In this document: positions 8,661 through 19,076 of the stretch, in pieces
Numbering within the stretch: position 1 is the first letter of the stretch
Layout: every line of letters starts with the position of its first letter
Assembly (NCBI GenBank): GCA_016234555.1
Contig: JACRBJ010000004.1
Coordinates: forward strand, 22,567-86,566
From: Chloroflexota bacterium
GTDB lineage: Bacteria; Chloroflexota; Anaerolineae; Anaerolineales; Villigracilaceae
Length of the DNA: 64,000 nucleotides
Direction of reading: 5' to 3'
Made by a program: the position numbers and the translations under genes
Notes under the pieces: generated by a model
Told to the model about the DNA's origin: nothing
Seen by the model: only the letters and a program-made list of their open reading frames with translations
Database searches by the model: none

Positions 8661-11600
8661 ATGGATTCAAAACAAAACTGGCTTGAACGACCCATCCATC
8701 CCGCCTTTCCCAAACTGACCTATGAGATCGCGATCTTCGCGGCGGTCATCCTGTTTGCAATCATCACACGCTTTTACATGCTCGAGGCGCGCGTCATGAG
8801 TCACGACGAAAGTTTGCACACATACTTCTCGTGGCTGCTCTATCGCGGGCAGGGCTACGAACATTCGCCCATGATGCACGGACCGCTCCAGTTCCATATG
8901 GTGGCGCTCACTTACTTTTTGTTTGGCTCAAACGATTTCACGTCTCGCATACCAGCAGCGCTGTTTAGCATCGCCATTGTTTGGATGGTCTGGTATTGGC
9001 GCAGATACCTCGGCAAGTGGGGTGCGCTGATCGCAGGTTTCCTGCTGGTCATTTCGCCGTACATGCTTTATTACGGGCGCTATGTCCGCAACGAATCTTT
9101 TGTTGGTTTATCCGGCATCATCATGTTGTATGCCATGCTTCGGCATCTCGAAGTCGGCGGCAAAAAATATCTGCTGATGCTCGCCGCCGCGCTTGCCCTG
9201 CACTACCTGACAAAGGAAACATCCTTTATTTATACAGCCCAGGCGCTGCTCTTCCTGGCGATTTATTTCATCGCCCAAGTCACACGCCGCCCGTGGAAGG
9301 ATTCAGAAAAGGATTACCGTTCCTTCATTATCGCGCTTGGGGTTGCCGTTCTGTTTGCAGGACTCGCCGTCGGGTATGGACTTTATATCCGTGATACCGC
9401 CACTCCCGCCGGCGCTGAGACCGCCATGCCGAGCAACCCGTTGGGCGAATCACCCCTCGCCCAACCCACAGGGGATTCTTTTCCCATCATTCTGGCTGTC
9501 CTCGCTGTGGCAGCGCTGGTGGCGCTGGTCTTCGCCGCAGTCTTTCTCGTCTCCGGCTACACTTGGGAAAAGATCCGCAACGAGCGCTCGTTCGACCTGC
9601 TCATGGTCTGCGGGACGATTGTGTTGCCGCAGTTATCCCCTCTCCTGGTCGCCTTGTGGAACGCAGCAGGCGCCGAGTTTGGATGGACGAAAGTTGTCAT
9701 CCCCACCACCGCATCCGAGGTGATCGGCTTGACAGGGCACGACATATTAATCACTGCAATATGTCTGGCTATCGTGTCCATCCTCGCCGCCGTGGCTGGC
9801 TGGCTCTGGAACAGGGAAAAATGGTGGCAGACCGCACTGGTTTTCTGGACGCCTTTCACCATTTTTTATACGACCGTCTTCACGAAAGGCGCCGGCTTCT
9901 TCACCGGCATCATCGGCTCGCTCGGCTACTGGATCGTGCAACAGGATGTACAGCGCGGCAGCCAGCCCTGGTATTTCTACGTGCTGATCCAGATTCCGAT
10001 CTATGAATTCCTCCCCGCCCTGGGTTTGATCCTCGCCATCATCCTTGGTCTGCGCCGAAAGCCCGCCCCCAATCCCAAACCCAAGGGCAGGGATGAAATC
10101 CTCGACCTGTTGAACGAATCAGAGATCGAGGAATCCGAAGAGAAGAATTTTCCCAATACCTTCAGCCTGCTGGTGTGGTGGAGTATTAGCAGCGTGATCG
10201 TGTTCACATATGCAGGCGAAAGAATGCCCTGGCTGACCCTTCACATGGCGTGGCCCATGATCCTGATCACAGGCTGGGCTCTGGGACGAATCATCGATAC
10301 AACCGACCTGTCGAGGTGGAAGGAACAGCTCGTTCCGCTCACGCTCGCCGCAGTCGCCATATTCATCGTCAGCGTGACGGGAACGATCCTCGCGTTGAAC
10401 GGACCCATCCCCCCGTTCCAGGGAAAGGAACTGGCGCAACTACAAGCCACCAGCACCTTCCTCCTGCCGCTTTTTGCAGCCATCTTTAGCGCAGTGGGCG
10501 TGGTCTATCTCTTCCGCGAGTGGACGTTCCAGCAGGTCCGGCATGTATTCGCACTGGTCTTCTTTGCGCTCCTCGCCGTGTTGACCGCGCGCGCCGCATT
10601 CCGCGCCTCGTACATCACCTACGACCAGGCGACAGAATACCTCGTCTATGCTCATGGGGCATCGGGCATCAAGGAAGTCATCGCACAGGCGGCTGAAATC
10701 TCGGAGCGCACCACGGGCGGCTTGGGAGTCCCGCTTGCCTACGACGCCAGCGCGCCCGATACGGGCGTCTCCTGGCCCTTCGTCTGGTACCTGCGCGACT
10801 TCACCCAGCAAACCTCCTTCGACCAGCCCACCCGCTCCCTGCGCGACTCGATGGTCGTCATCGTGGACGAAAAGAACTTCGACAAGATCGAGCCCGCGCT
10901 CGGTCCCGGCTTCTACCGCATGGACTACATCCGCATGTGGTGGCCCATGCAGGATTATTTCAGTCTTTCCTACGAGCGCGGAAAAAGCACACTGAGCATC
11001 GACCCGTCATTTGCCGCCGTGCTGGACACGGAACAGGTGGACAATTCCCTGCGGGAAACGTTCCAAAGCCAGAACCAGTTTCTGTCGTCAAAAGCAAAAA
11101 TCAAAGTGGAACAACCCGGCAAAAAGTGGAAGATCGAGGATTCGGGAATTGAGTATGAAGTTCAAAACGAGGGGCAGACGATCAACGCTTATTTCTACGG
11201 ACCTTTTCCGGAGGACTATGCATGTAAGGGGTTGTTGAGCGTATACAAATTGAACAAAGCGAGGGATTACACCCCCCTGTGCGAGGCGTTCACCAACGAC
11301 GCAGTCCGCGCAGGCATTATCCAAATCTGGCTCAATCGTGATTACACAAAATACGCCGAAGCCAAGGGGCGCGCGGACCTGACTCTCACCACCTGGAATC
11401 CCGCAGATAAGATGCGGTTGTATATCAGTCAGGATGTTGCAGCGAAAATCTGGAATTACGGCATCGCGCCGGCGGTCGTCCAGCCAGTCGAAGACCCAAC
11501 GGAGAAAAAATACGTCCCGCTCGCAGCTGACATTGTTCTGGATGTCTCGATGGAAAATCCGCTTGGGCTGAATGCGCCGCGTTCGCTTGCCTTTGCGAAG

Positions 11601-12410
11601 GACGGCACCATGTACGTGGCGGATTCGCGCAACCATCGTGTTATACACATGGATATCGCCGGAAACGTCCTGCAGGAATGGGGGAGCTTCGCTGACGGCG
11701 TCGGCACACCCATTGGCGACGGAACCTTCAACGAACCCTGGGGGATTGCCATCGCGCCCGACGGTTCGGTCTATGTGACAGACACCTGGAATCATCGCGT
11801 CGAGAAATTCACGGCGGAAGGAAAATTCATCACCGCCTGGGGAACCTTCGGACAGGGCGAAACACCCGAATCCTTCTACGGTCCGCGCGGACTGGCGGTG
11901 GACTCCGAGGGACGGGTTTACATCACAGACACCGGAAACAAGCGAATCGCGGTGTTCGACGCAAACGGTAATTTCATCACCGACTTTGGTTCCGCCGGCT
12001 TCGAGCCGGGACAGTTCGACGAACCTGTGGGTATCACTGTTGACAGGGAGGGAACCGTCTACGTGGCGGACACGTGGAACAGGCGCATCCAAACCTTTGT
12101 GCCAGTCGAAAGCGAAGGACAGTTGTCTTTTGTCCCCAAGAAGCAATGGGACGTGTACGGTTGGGTTGGGCAGTCGCTGGACAACAAGCCTTTCATCGCG
12201 GTGAACGATGCCCTGCACGTGTTCATCTCAGACCCCGACGGCTACCGCATCATGGAGTTCGATCCGAACGGAGAGCTTGTCCGCGTGTGGGATGACATCG
12301 AAACCGAAAGCAGTCTTGGAATCCCATCGGGCATCACAATCGACGGCGAGGGGCATGTCTGGGTGACGGACAGTTTGAACAACCGCGTCAGGCGATACAC
12401 CCTGCCGTAA
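8661..12410 (+). CDS. Agl23-like (TIGR03663) GT-C membrane glycosyltransferase fused to NHL beta-propeller
   Basis: 1249 residues. The N-terminal two thirds of the membrane part follow TIGR03663: first TM helix, then the GT-C acidic motif HDESLHTYF (about residue 51), SPYMLYYGRYVRNE and KETSF motifs, and 12 or more TM helices up to about residue 640. A large soluble region follows (about 650-960), and the C-terminus (about 965-1249) holds NHL/SMP-30-like propeller repeats of the type VYVTDTWNHRVEKF. GT-C enzymes move sugars from polyprenyl carriers on the outer face of the membrane; the propeller should lie outside. The family is linked to surface glycan or glycoprotein assembly in Chloroflexota and Archaea, with unknown substrate. 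A strong terminator follows. Confidence 0.85.
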   Translation: MDSKQNWLERPIHPAFPKLTYEIAIFAAVILFAIITRFYMLEARVMSHDESLHTYFSWLLYRGQGYEHSPMMHGPLQFHMVALTYFLFGSNDFTSRIPAALFSIAIVWMVWYWRRYLGKWGALIAGFLLVISPYMLYYGRYVRNESFVGLSGIIMLYAMLRHLEVGGKKYLLMLAAALALHYLTKETSFIYTAQALLFLAIYFIAQVTRRPWKDSEKDYRSFIIALGVAVLFAGLAVGYGLYIRDTATPAGAETAMPSNPLGESPLAQPTGDSFPIILAVLAVAALVALVFAAVFLVSGYTWEKIRNERSFDLLMVCGTIVLPQLSPLLVALWNAAGAEFGWTKVVIPTTASEVIGLTGHDILITAICLAIVSILAAVAGWLWNREKWWQTALVFWTPFTIFYTTVFTKGAGFFTGIIGSLGYWIVQQDVQRGSQPWYFYVLIQIPIYEFLPALGLILAIILGLRRKPAPNPKPKGRDEILDLLNESEIEESEEKNFPNTFSLLVWWSISSVIVFTYAGERMPWLTLHMAWPMILITGWALGRIIDTTDLSRWKEQLVPLTLAAVAIFIVSVTGTILALNGPIPPFQGKELAQLQATSTFLLPLFAAIFSAVGVVYLFREWTFQQVRHVFALVFFALLAVLTARAAFRASYITYDQATEYLVYAHGASGIKEVIAQAAEISERTTGGLGVPLAYDASAPDTGVSWPFVWYLRDFTQQTSFDQPTRSLRDSMVVIVDEKNFDKIEPALGPGFYRMDYIRMWWPMQDYFSLSYERGKSTLSIDPSFAAVLDTEQVDNSLRETFQSQNQFLSSKAKIKVEQPGKKWKIEDSGIEYEVQNEGQTINAYFYGPFPEDYACKGLLSVYKLNKARDYTPLCEAFTNDAVRAGIIQIWLNRDYTKYAEAKGRADLTLTTWNPADKMRLYISQDVAAKIWNYGIAPAVVQPVEDPTEKKYVPLAADIVLDVSMENPLGLNAPRSLAFAKDGTMYVADSRNHRVIHMDIAGNVLQEWGSFADGVGTPIGDGTFNEPWGIAIAPDGSVYVTDTWNHRVEKFTAEGKFITAWGTFGQGETPESFYGPRGLAVDSEGRVYITDTGNKRIAVFDANGNFITDFGSAGFEPGQFDEPVGITVDREGTVYVADTWNRRIQTFVPVESEGQLSFVPKKQWDVYGWVGQSLDNKPFIAVNDALHVFISDPDGYRIMEFDPNGELVRVWDDIETESSLGIPSGITIDGEGHVWVTDSLNNRVRRYTLP

Positions 12411-12439
12411 TAACATTCCCTTCTTCGCAAGCATACCAG

Positions 12440-12475
12440 GAACGCAAAGGACAGCAGCCTTTGCGTTCTTTATTT
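12440..12475 (+). terminator. Intrinsic terminator of the glycosyltransferase gene
   Basis: Perfect 11-bp arms gaacgcaaagg (12440-12450) and cctttgcgttc (12458-12468) are followed by tttatttt. Confidence 0.85.
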
Positions 12476-12546
12476 TCAGCGGAAAACCATAGATACAAGT
12501 CACAGCGCAAGCGTGACCTACATCGGGTGTGGATGATTTTTCATGG

Positions 12547-12555
12547 TGGTATAAT
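12547..12555 (+). promoter_or_regulatory. Extended -10 promoter for sucCD (TGnTATAAT)
   Basis: TGGTATAAT matches the extended -10 consensus, 39 bp before the sucC ATG. GAGGGAGA at 12583-12590 is the ribosome site. Confidence 0.55.
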
Positions 12556-12593
12556 GACGTTGTCGTCAAAAAATTTTCCCCCGAGGGAGACTA

Positions 12594-13733
<1,140 letters not shown>

Positions 13734-13736
13734 GCC

Positions 13737-14600
13737 ATGAGCATCCTGGTAGATAAAAACACACGATTACTGGTTCAAGGCGTTACGGGGAACGAAGGTC
13801 TGTTCCATACCACCCAGATGGTTGCTTATGGTACAAACGTTGTCGGCGGCGTGACCCCCGGCAAAGGCGGCGAGTGGGTTCTGGATGGGAAAGTCCCCGT
13901 CTTTGATTCGGTCAAGACCGCCAAAGAGGCGACGGACGCCAACGCGACGGTCATCTTTGTCCCTGCCCGTTTTGCGGCGGACGCCATGCTCGAAGCTGCG
14001 GATGCCGGTATCCCGCTTGTCATCTGTATCACCGAAGGTGTGGCGGTGCAGGATATGATGCGCGTCCGCAACTACCTCGACCAGAAGAAGGTGCGTCTCG
14101 TCGGTCCGAACTGCCCCGGTCTGCTGACCCCCGGCGAGGCCAAGGTCGGCATCATTCCCGGCAACATCGCCATCCCCGGCAATGTGGGCGTGGTCTCCCG
14201 CTCCGGCACACTGACCTACGAAGTGCTTTACGCGATGAAGAACCTCGGCATGGGAGCGTCCACCTGCGTGGGCATCGGCGGTGACCCGGTCAACGGGACC
14301 AACTTCCTCGACGTGCTGGAGATGTTCGAGCACGACCCGAAGACCGAGAAAGTCATTATGATCGGCGAGATCGGCGGCAACGAAGAGGAAAAGGCGGCGG
14401 AATACATCCGCACCACCATGACCAAGCCGGTAGCATCGTTCATCGCGGGGCAGACCGCTCCTCCCGGAAAGCGCATGGGACATGCCGGTGCGATCATCGA
14501 AGCCGGCGCCGGCACCGCCGCAGACAAGATCAAGGCGTTGACAGCCGCCGGCGTGAAGGTCGCCAAACACCCGGAAGAAATCCCGACGCTGTTGCAATAA
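13737..14600 (+). CDS. sucD: Succinate-CoA ligase, alpha subunit
   Basis: 287 residues. CoA-binding Rossmann domain at the N-terminus ([14 protein letters not shown]), GPNCPG motif, and the phosphohistidine loop GHAGAII with His249 as the phosphorylated residue. It forms the heterodimer or heterotetramer with SucC. Start ATG is 3 bp after the sucC stop, so the two are translationally linked. Confidence 0.96.
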   Translation: MSILVDKNTRLLVQGVTGNEGLFHTTQMVAYGTNVVGGVTPGKGGEWVLDGKVPVFDSVKTAKEATDANATVIFVPARFAADAMLEAADAGIPLVICITEGVAVQDMMRVRNYLDQKKVRLVGPNCPGLLTPGEAKVGIIPGNIAIPGNVGVVSRSGTLTYEVLYAMKNLGMGASTCVGIGGDPVNGTNFLDVLEMFEHDPKTEKVIMIGEIGGNEEEKAAEYIRTTMTKPVASFIAGQTAPPGKRMGHAGAIIEAGAGTAADKIKALTAAGVKVAKHPEEIPTLLQ

Positions 14601-14608
14601 CATTCTTT

Positions 14609-14655
14609 GTAGGGGCGGGGTTATCCCGCCCTGGGCGAGGAAACCTCGCCCCTAC
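14609..14655. repeat. GC-rich palindromic intergenic repeat (gtaggggcg type)
   Basis: Outer arms gtaggggcg (14609-14617) and cgcccctac (14647-14655) enclose inner gggcggg/cccgccc and gggcgagg/cctcgccc pairings. This is the composition of REP-like dispersed elements. Placed between the convergent sucD and acpP genes, it may also act as a transcription block. Confidence 0.6.
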
Positions 14656-14667
14656 CATACAAAAACA

Positions 14668-14693
14668 TAGAGCCGCCCATGTGGGCGGCTCTA
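14668..14693 (-). terminator. Intrinsic terminator of acpP
   Basis: Perfect 12-bp arms tagagccgccca (14668-14679) and tgggcggctcta (14682-14693) with a 2-nt loop. On the minus strand it is followed by tgtttttgt. Confidence 0.75.
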
Positions 14694-14713
14694 CAGTTAT
14701 AATCTGGTTGGAA

Positions 14714-14950
14714 TTATTTCTTGTGGTCGTCAATATATTTGACGGCTTCACCGATCGTGGTGATTTTCTGGGCGTCCTCGTCGGAGATCTCGGCGCCGAA
14801 TTTGTCTTCGAAAGCCATGATCAATTCAACGAGATCGAGGGAATCGGCTTCGAGGTCTTCGCGGAAACGAGCCTCGGGTGTGATCTTCGCCTCATCCGCG
14901 CCGAGCAAATCCTTTACGATGGCAGTGAGTTCGGTATATGTGTCAGACAT
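14714..14950 (-). CDS. acpP: Acyl carrier protein
   Basis: 78 residues from MSDTYTEL, the usual ACP size. The phosphopantetheine attachment motif is [10 protein letters not shown] with Ser37. It carries growing acyl chains for type II fatty acid synthesis. I chose ATG 14950 over the upstream ATG 14962 because GGAGG (complement of 14955-14959) sits at the right distance from 14950 and would be inside the longer reading frame. No other fab genes are next to it; it is monocistronic and convergent with sucCD. A minus-strand TACAAT about 40 nt upstream may be its -10. Confidence 0.95.
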   Translation of the reverse strand: MSDTYTELTAIVKDLLGADEAKITPEARFREDLEADSLDLVELIMAFEDKFGAEISDEDAQKITTIGEAVKYIDDHKK

Positions 14951-15048
14951 GACAGCCTCCATTTTTTGGTTTTGACTGGCTTATTGTAATCGGTCTGGAA
15001 ACCGTGTCAAGCCAGCGTTTTATATATCACAGTCAGGAACACTCCCCC

Positions 15049-16086
15049 ATGTCAAAAGTTGCGCCAATAGACCAGAGAAAATCAGACCACATCAGAATCA
15101 ACCTGGAACAGGATGTCCGCTCGGCGTTGACCAGCGGGCTCGAGAAGTATCACTTCGTCCACGAGGCGCTGCCTGAACTCGACCTGAATCAGGTGAACCC
15201 AAGCCTCAAGTTGTTCGGCAAACGATTAGCCGCTCCCATCCTGATCAGTTCGATGACGGGCGGGACGGAGGAGGCTGGCGAGATCAACCAGCGGCTGGCG
15301 GAGGCGGCGCAGGAAGTCGGCGTGGCGATGGGAGTCGGCAGTCAACGCGCGGCGCTCGAACATCCCGAACAAACTCTCACCTTTTCCATCACACGCAAGG
15401 TCGCGCCTGACATTTTGCTCTTCGCCAACCTCGGCGCGGTGCAATTGAATTATGGCTTCGGCATCGATGAATGCCGCAAAGCCGTGGACATGATCCAGGC
15501 CGACGCGCTGATTCTGCATCTCAACCCGTTGCAGGAAGCCGTGCAGGATGCGGGCGACACAAACTTTGCAGGCTTGGCAAAGAAGATCGAGGAAATTTGC
15601 AAAAAATTGGAAGTGCCTGTGATCGCCAAGGAAGTTGGTTGGGGCATCTCCGAACGGACAGCCAAACTGCTCGCCGATTGCGGCGTCTCTGCCATTGACG
15701 TGGCAGGCGCGGGCGGCACAAGCTGGTCCCAAGTGGAGATGCACCGCGCCCCCGACGAATTCACCCGTCAACTCGCCGCAACGTTCGTCGGATGGGGCAT
15801 CCCCACTGCAGATTCAATCCTCAACGTTAAGAACGCCGTCTCCGATATGACGGTCTTCGCCAGCGGCGGACTCAAAGACGGGCTCGACATCGCCAAATCT
15901 ATTGCCCTCGGCGCGACATTGGGAGGCATGGCAGGTCAATTCCTCAAAGCCGCGGCGGTTTCAACTGAGAAAGCCGTTGAGATGATGAAACTTACGAAGC
16001 GGCAGATCGAGGTCACGATGTTTGCATCGGGAGTTAAAACGTTGGAAGGTTTAAAGGTTGGGCGGTTGGAGAAAGCGTACAAGTAA
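15049..16086 (+). CDS. fni: Type 2 isopentenyl-diphosphate delta-isomerase (FMN-dependent)
   Basis: About 345 residues from ATG 15049 (an in-frame GTG at 15004 lacks support). Motifs of the FMN/NADPH-dependent type 2 enzyme: [56 protein letters not shown] and FASGGLKDG. It interconverts IPP and DMAPP for isoprenoids. It is divergent from acpP and followed after 15 bp by a lipoprotein gene. Confidence 0.95.
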   Translation: MSKVAPIDQRKSDHIRINLEQDVRSALTSGLEKYHFVHEALPELDLNQVNPSLKLFGKRLAAPILISSMTGGTEEAGEINQRLAEAAQEVGVAMGVGSQRAALEHPEQTLTFSITRKVAPDILLFANLGAVQLNYGFGIDECRKAVDMIQADALILHLNPLQEAVQDAGDTNFAGLAKKIEEICKKLEVPVIAKEVGWGISERTAKLLADCGVSAIDVAGAGGTSWSQVEMHRAPDEFTRQLAATFVGWGIPTADSILNVKNAVSDMTVFASGGLKDGLDIAKSIALGATLGGMAGQFLKAAAVSTEKAVEMMKLTKRQIEVTMFASGVKTLEGLKVGRLEKAYK

Positions 16087-16101
16087 ACAGGCAGGCAAGT
16101 A

Positions 16102-16491
16102 GTGCAGAAAAATCCTCGAATAGGGATGTTGTTCTCTCTGGTCTTCTGTGCGTTTTTTACCCTTTGGGCTTGCTCGGGCGAACAAGCTGATGCTTTTCCA
16201 CCACCCAGCACTTCCACCCCGGCAAGCTTTAATCTGAACATCCCTCAAAAAGCGCTTTGGAGAAATTATCTGTTCGTTTCCGCCGAAGTGACTGATGAAG
16301 CAAGCTGCCGGCTGACCTACATCCCGCCATCGGGAAATAAAAAAATAATGGATGTGACCGCGGACTCAAGCGGGTTGTGTGAGTGGCAATGGAAGATCGA
16401 GGAGACGGATGGAAAAGGCAACGCGAGGCTGATCTTCACCATCGACGGGGTGAGCGAAACGCATTTCATCGAAGTCCGTTCGAGTTTCTAG
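16102..16491 (+). CDS. Small predicted lipoprotein of unknown function
   Basis: 129 residues from GTG 16102; this start keeps the basic residues K and R before the hydrophobic signal stretch, which ATG 16126 would remove. Lipobox-like LWAC (Cys about residue 24) marks lipidation. The rest is a short beta-rich domain (about 45-127) with two further Cys, reminiscent of a small Ig-like or bacterial adhesin fold, but no family is recognised. 15 bp after fni, 20 bp before the G5/3D gene. Confidence 0.7.
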   Translation: MQKNPRIGMLFSLVFCAFFTLWACSGEQADAFPPPSTSTPASFNLNIPQKALWRNYLFVSAEVTDEASCRLTYIPPSGNKKIMDVTADSSGLCEWQWKIEETDGKGNARLIFTIDGVSETHFIEVRSSF

Positions 16492-16494
16492 CTG

Positions 16495-16500
16495 TATAAT
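16495..16500 (+). promoter_or_regulatory. TATAAT -10-like box before the G5/3D gene
   Basis: TATAAT starts right after the stop of the lipoprotein gene and ends 11 nt before the ATG at 16512. No Shine-Dalgarno lies between, so any transcript from it would have a leader of only a few nt. Confidence 0.35.
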
Positions 16501-16511
16501 TACCCAAATAT

Positions 16512-17759
16512 ATGTCCTGGCTGCAACATCAATTCCCCATTCGACGAACCGTCCGCAAGACGATTTTATTTTGTCTGTTTGCTCTGACAGCGTGTCAGCC
16601 CGCTTCGCCGCGGGTCATTACAATTCTCGACGGGGGACAGACTCATCGCGTGGAAGCCAGCGGCGGGACAGTGGATTCGATTTTGAAGGAGGCGGGCATC
16701 CAGCTTGGAACAAATGACAGCGTGCTGGTGGACGGCGCCGTCACGCCAATCGACCAATCCATCCCAGCGGATGCACTGACGATTCAAATCCGCCGTGCAG
16801 TGACTTTGACTCTCGTGAAGCCAGACGGCGGGCAGACCATCGAAACGTCCGCGCTGACGGTGGGAGAGGCGCTCGACGAAGCGGGCTTTACCCCGCCGCA
16901 GGGCGACCTGCTCGACCCGTCCGCAGAAACAGCCATCGTCCAGCCGTTGACCGTGACCGTGATCCCCGCCCGCGAGTTAACCATCTTCGTCAGTGGCAAG
17001 GCGTTGACCGTCCGCTCGGCGGCAAAAACCGTCGGGGAGGTTTTAGCTGAGGCTGGAGTCCCACTCGTCGGGTTGGACATCAGCTCCCCGCCGGAAAGCG
17101 AAGCGCCGCCAGCCGACGGTCAAATCCGCGTGGTGCAAATCCGCGAGAGTTTCGAGATCACGCTGGAGCCGATTCCCTTCGAAGAGGAAGTGACCTACTC
17201 CCCTGACGTGCCGTTTGGCGAGTCGGAAACGATCCAGCCCGGCGTGGAGGGCATCGCGATGATTCGCGAGAAAATCCGCTACGAGGATGGCGCAGAGGTC
17301 AGCCGCACAAGGGAGGAAAGGACAACCCTGCGCGAACCGCAAACTCGCATCGTGCAGGGCGGCGAAAAGATCGTGCTTGCACCCGTGGGCGGGAATATCC
17401 CCTACGATTACTGGTATGCGACGGAGATGTATGCTTCGGTGTATTCGCCCTGCGAGAGCGGCACGGGAGGCTGTTCGTACGGGACTGCAAGCGGTGCGCA
17501 CGCAGGCTATGGCATCGTGGCGGTGGATTATTCGATTTACAGTTACCTTGCCGGGATGAAGGTTTACATCCCCGGCTACGGCGTGGCGACCATCGGCGAC
17601 ACGGGCGGCGGACCGATCATCGAGAGCGTCTTCGGCGTACCGCGCACCAAATGGATCGACCTGGGTTTCAACGACGGCGAGATCGTGGACATGACGGGCT
17701 GGGTGACGGTATATTTCCTCGCGCCCGCACCGGCGGAGATACCCTATTTTCTGAAATAA
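16512..17759 (+). CDS. Secreted DUF348/G5/3D-domain protein (YabE-like, putative lytic transglycosylase fold)
   Basis: 415 residues. Signal peptide ending in a lipobox-like LTAC (about residue 27). Three DUF348 ubiquitin-like repeats (about 30-205, each with GGxxxxxxxxxxTVxxxLxEAG), a G5 domain (about 205-295, PFGESETIQPGVEG and VSRTREERTTLREPQ), and a C-terminal 3D domain (about 300-405) with GIVAVDYSIY, GDTGGGPI and IDLGF giving the three Asp residues. The architecture is that of Firmicutes YabE/Rpf-like cell-wall proteins; the 3D domain resembles the MltA catalytic barrel. I infer peptidoglycan remodelling outside the membrane. In Bacillus yabE also lies close to ksgA, as here. Confidence 0.85.
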   Translation: MSWLQHQFPIRRTVRKTILFCLFALTACQPASPRVITILDGGQTHRVEASGGTVDSILKEAGIQLGTNDSVLVDGAVTPIDQSIPADALTIQIRRAVTLTLVKPDGGQTIETSALTVGEALDEAGFTPPQGDLLDPSAETAIVQPLTVTVIPARELTIFVSGKALTVRSAAKTVGEVLAEAGVPLVGLDISSPPESEAPPADGQIRVVQIRESFEITLEPIPFEEEVTYSPDVPFGESETIQPGVEGIAMIREKIRYEDGAEVSRTREERTTLREPQTRIVQGGEKIVLAPVGGNIPYDYWYATEMYASVYSPCESGTGGCSYGTASGAHAGYGIVAVDYSIYSYLAGMKVYIPGYGVATIGDTGGGPIIESVFGVPRTKWIDLGFNDGEIVDMTGWVTVYFLAPAPAEIPYFLK

Positions 17760-17814
17760 CCCCAGACCATAAAGGTTTTGAAAGCCTTTAGAGGCTGTCT
17801 GAAAACCTGTTTTA

Positions 17815-17878
17815 ACCACAGATAAACACGGATAAACACTGATTCAAAAAATCCTTTTCATCTGTGTTTATCTGCGGT
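17815..17878. repeat. Inverted intergenic repeat with accacagataaacacggat arms
   Basis: Arm 17815-17833 pairs with atctgtgtttatctgcggt (17860-17878) with one mismatch. The same kind of element (CCACAGATAAACACGG) is widespread in intergenic regions of many bacteria. A degenerate member of the CTAAAGG hairpin family (about 17765-17795) lies just before it. The repeat covers the GTG at 17877, arguing against that codon as start of the next gene. Confidence 0.65.
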
Positions 17879-17927
17879 GAATTTTCGACCTTTCGGACAA
17901 TCTCTTGGATTCTCCTGGAATGAGATC

Positions 17928-19076
17928 ATGACCAAAACACAAAAAAGAGTTATCGCTGTTCTTTCTTTCATTGCGACCGCGCTGGTGATGTCAGCCGGGT
18001 TTTACGTTTGGAGCAATTACCGGGCTTTTGCCACCAAGCCGCTCGGTCCCGCGCTGCCGCAAATTGCCACACAAACCCTGCCGGCGACGTGGACCGCCGC
18101 GCCGGTCACACCACCGGTTGCGGGAGCAAACACGCTCGCGCCGACCATTAGCTTCCCGACGAACACACCCGCGCCCCTGTGCGGCGGACCCGCCGTCATG
18201 AACATCCTCGCCATCGGGCAGGACCAGCGCTCGAACAACTATCAATACGGATTGGGCGATGTAGTGCGCGTGGTGCGTGTGGACTTCGCCACCCCCAGAG
18301 TGACCGTACTGGAGTTTCCGCGCGACCTGTGGGTGGAAATCCCCTACATCTCCGACAACCTGGACGGTCTCGACCACGGCAAGTTGAATCAAGCCTATCT
18401 GTACGGTCAGCCCGGCGACGGTTTCGCCTATTGGGACGACCCAAGCCAGGGTCCCGGCTTGCTGTCGTTAACGCTCAACCTCAACTTCGGCGTCAATGTC
18501 GACCATTACCTCGCCGTCAACATGCGCACCTTCGAGGATGTGGTCAACGCTATCGGCGGGATCACGCTTGAAGTGCCAGATATCGAAACCGCGCACAACA
18601 CAGGTCTGCCCATCGGCAGGCATCATCTCGGCGGCTCCGAGGCGCTCAAAGTGGCGCGCAACCGCGAGGAAGGCATGTTCGAGCGCGTCAGCAACCAGAA
18701 CCTTGTCCTGTGCGCGATGCGGGATAAAGTCCTCAGCCCAAATACCATCACGAAGATTCCCGAACTGATCCAGTCGTTTCAGGACAACGTGCAGACCGAC
18801 TTCACGCCCGAACAACTCAGCCAGCTGGCATGTCTCGGCGCTCAACTGCCGACGGAGAACATCGCTTTCGCCAGCTTCCCCGAAGAACTCTTCACTGAAA
18901 TCCGCATCTACGAAGACCCTGCCTACCCCAAGGGGCTGCTGATCTTCGACGCGGATTTCGATGTCCTGCGCAGTTACGTGACGCTTTTCCAGGCTGGCGC
19001 GTGGCCCGAGCTTTCCACCTCAACCACAACAACGGAGACGGAAGAGGAGACATCCTCAACCTCGTTTTGCCCATGA
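17928..19076 (+). CDS. LCP (LytR-CpsA-Psr) family protein, divergent active site
   Basis: 382 residues from ATG 17928 (GGAATGAG just upstream); an N-terminal TM helix (about 9-31), a Pro-rich linker and an LCP domain (about 85-290) with FPRDLWVEIP, LNQAYLYG and the terminal ALKVARNREE helix. Members transfer glycans from undecaprenyl carriers to peptidoglycan. Compared with the second LCP protein of this window, the RTD triad is GLGD here and the late Arg-rich RGRRQQ segment is RVSNQN, so key phosphate-binding Arg residues look changed. Its stop overlaps the rsmA start by ATGA, so the two are coupled. Confidence 0.82.
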   Translation: MTKTQKRVIAVLSFIATALVMSAGFYVWSNYRAFATKPLGPALPQIATQTLPATWTAAPVTPPVAGANTLAPTISFPTNTPAPLCGGPAVMNILAIGQDQRSNNYQYGLGDVVRVVRVDFATPRVTVLEFPRDLWVEIPYISDNLDGLDHGKLNQAYLYGQPGDGFAYWDDPSQGPGLLSLTLNLNFGVNVDHYLAVNMRTFEDVVNAIGGITLEVPDIETAHNTGLPIGRHHLGGSEALKVARNREEGMFERVSNQNLVLCAMRDKVLSPNTITKIPELIQSFQDNVQTDFTPEQLSQLACLGAQLPTENIAFASFPEELFTEIRIYEDPAYPKGLLIFDADFDVLRSYVTLFQAGAWPELSTSTTTTETEEETSSTSFCP

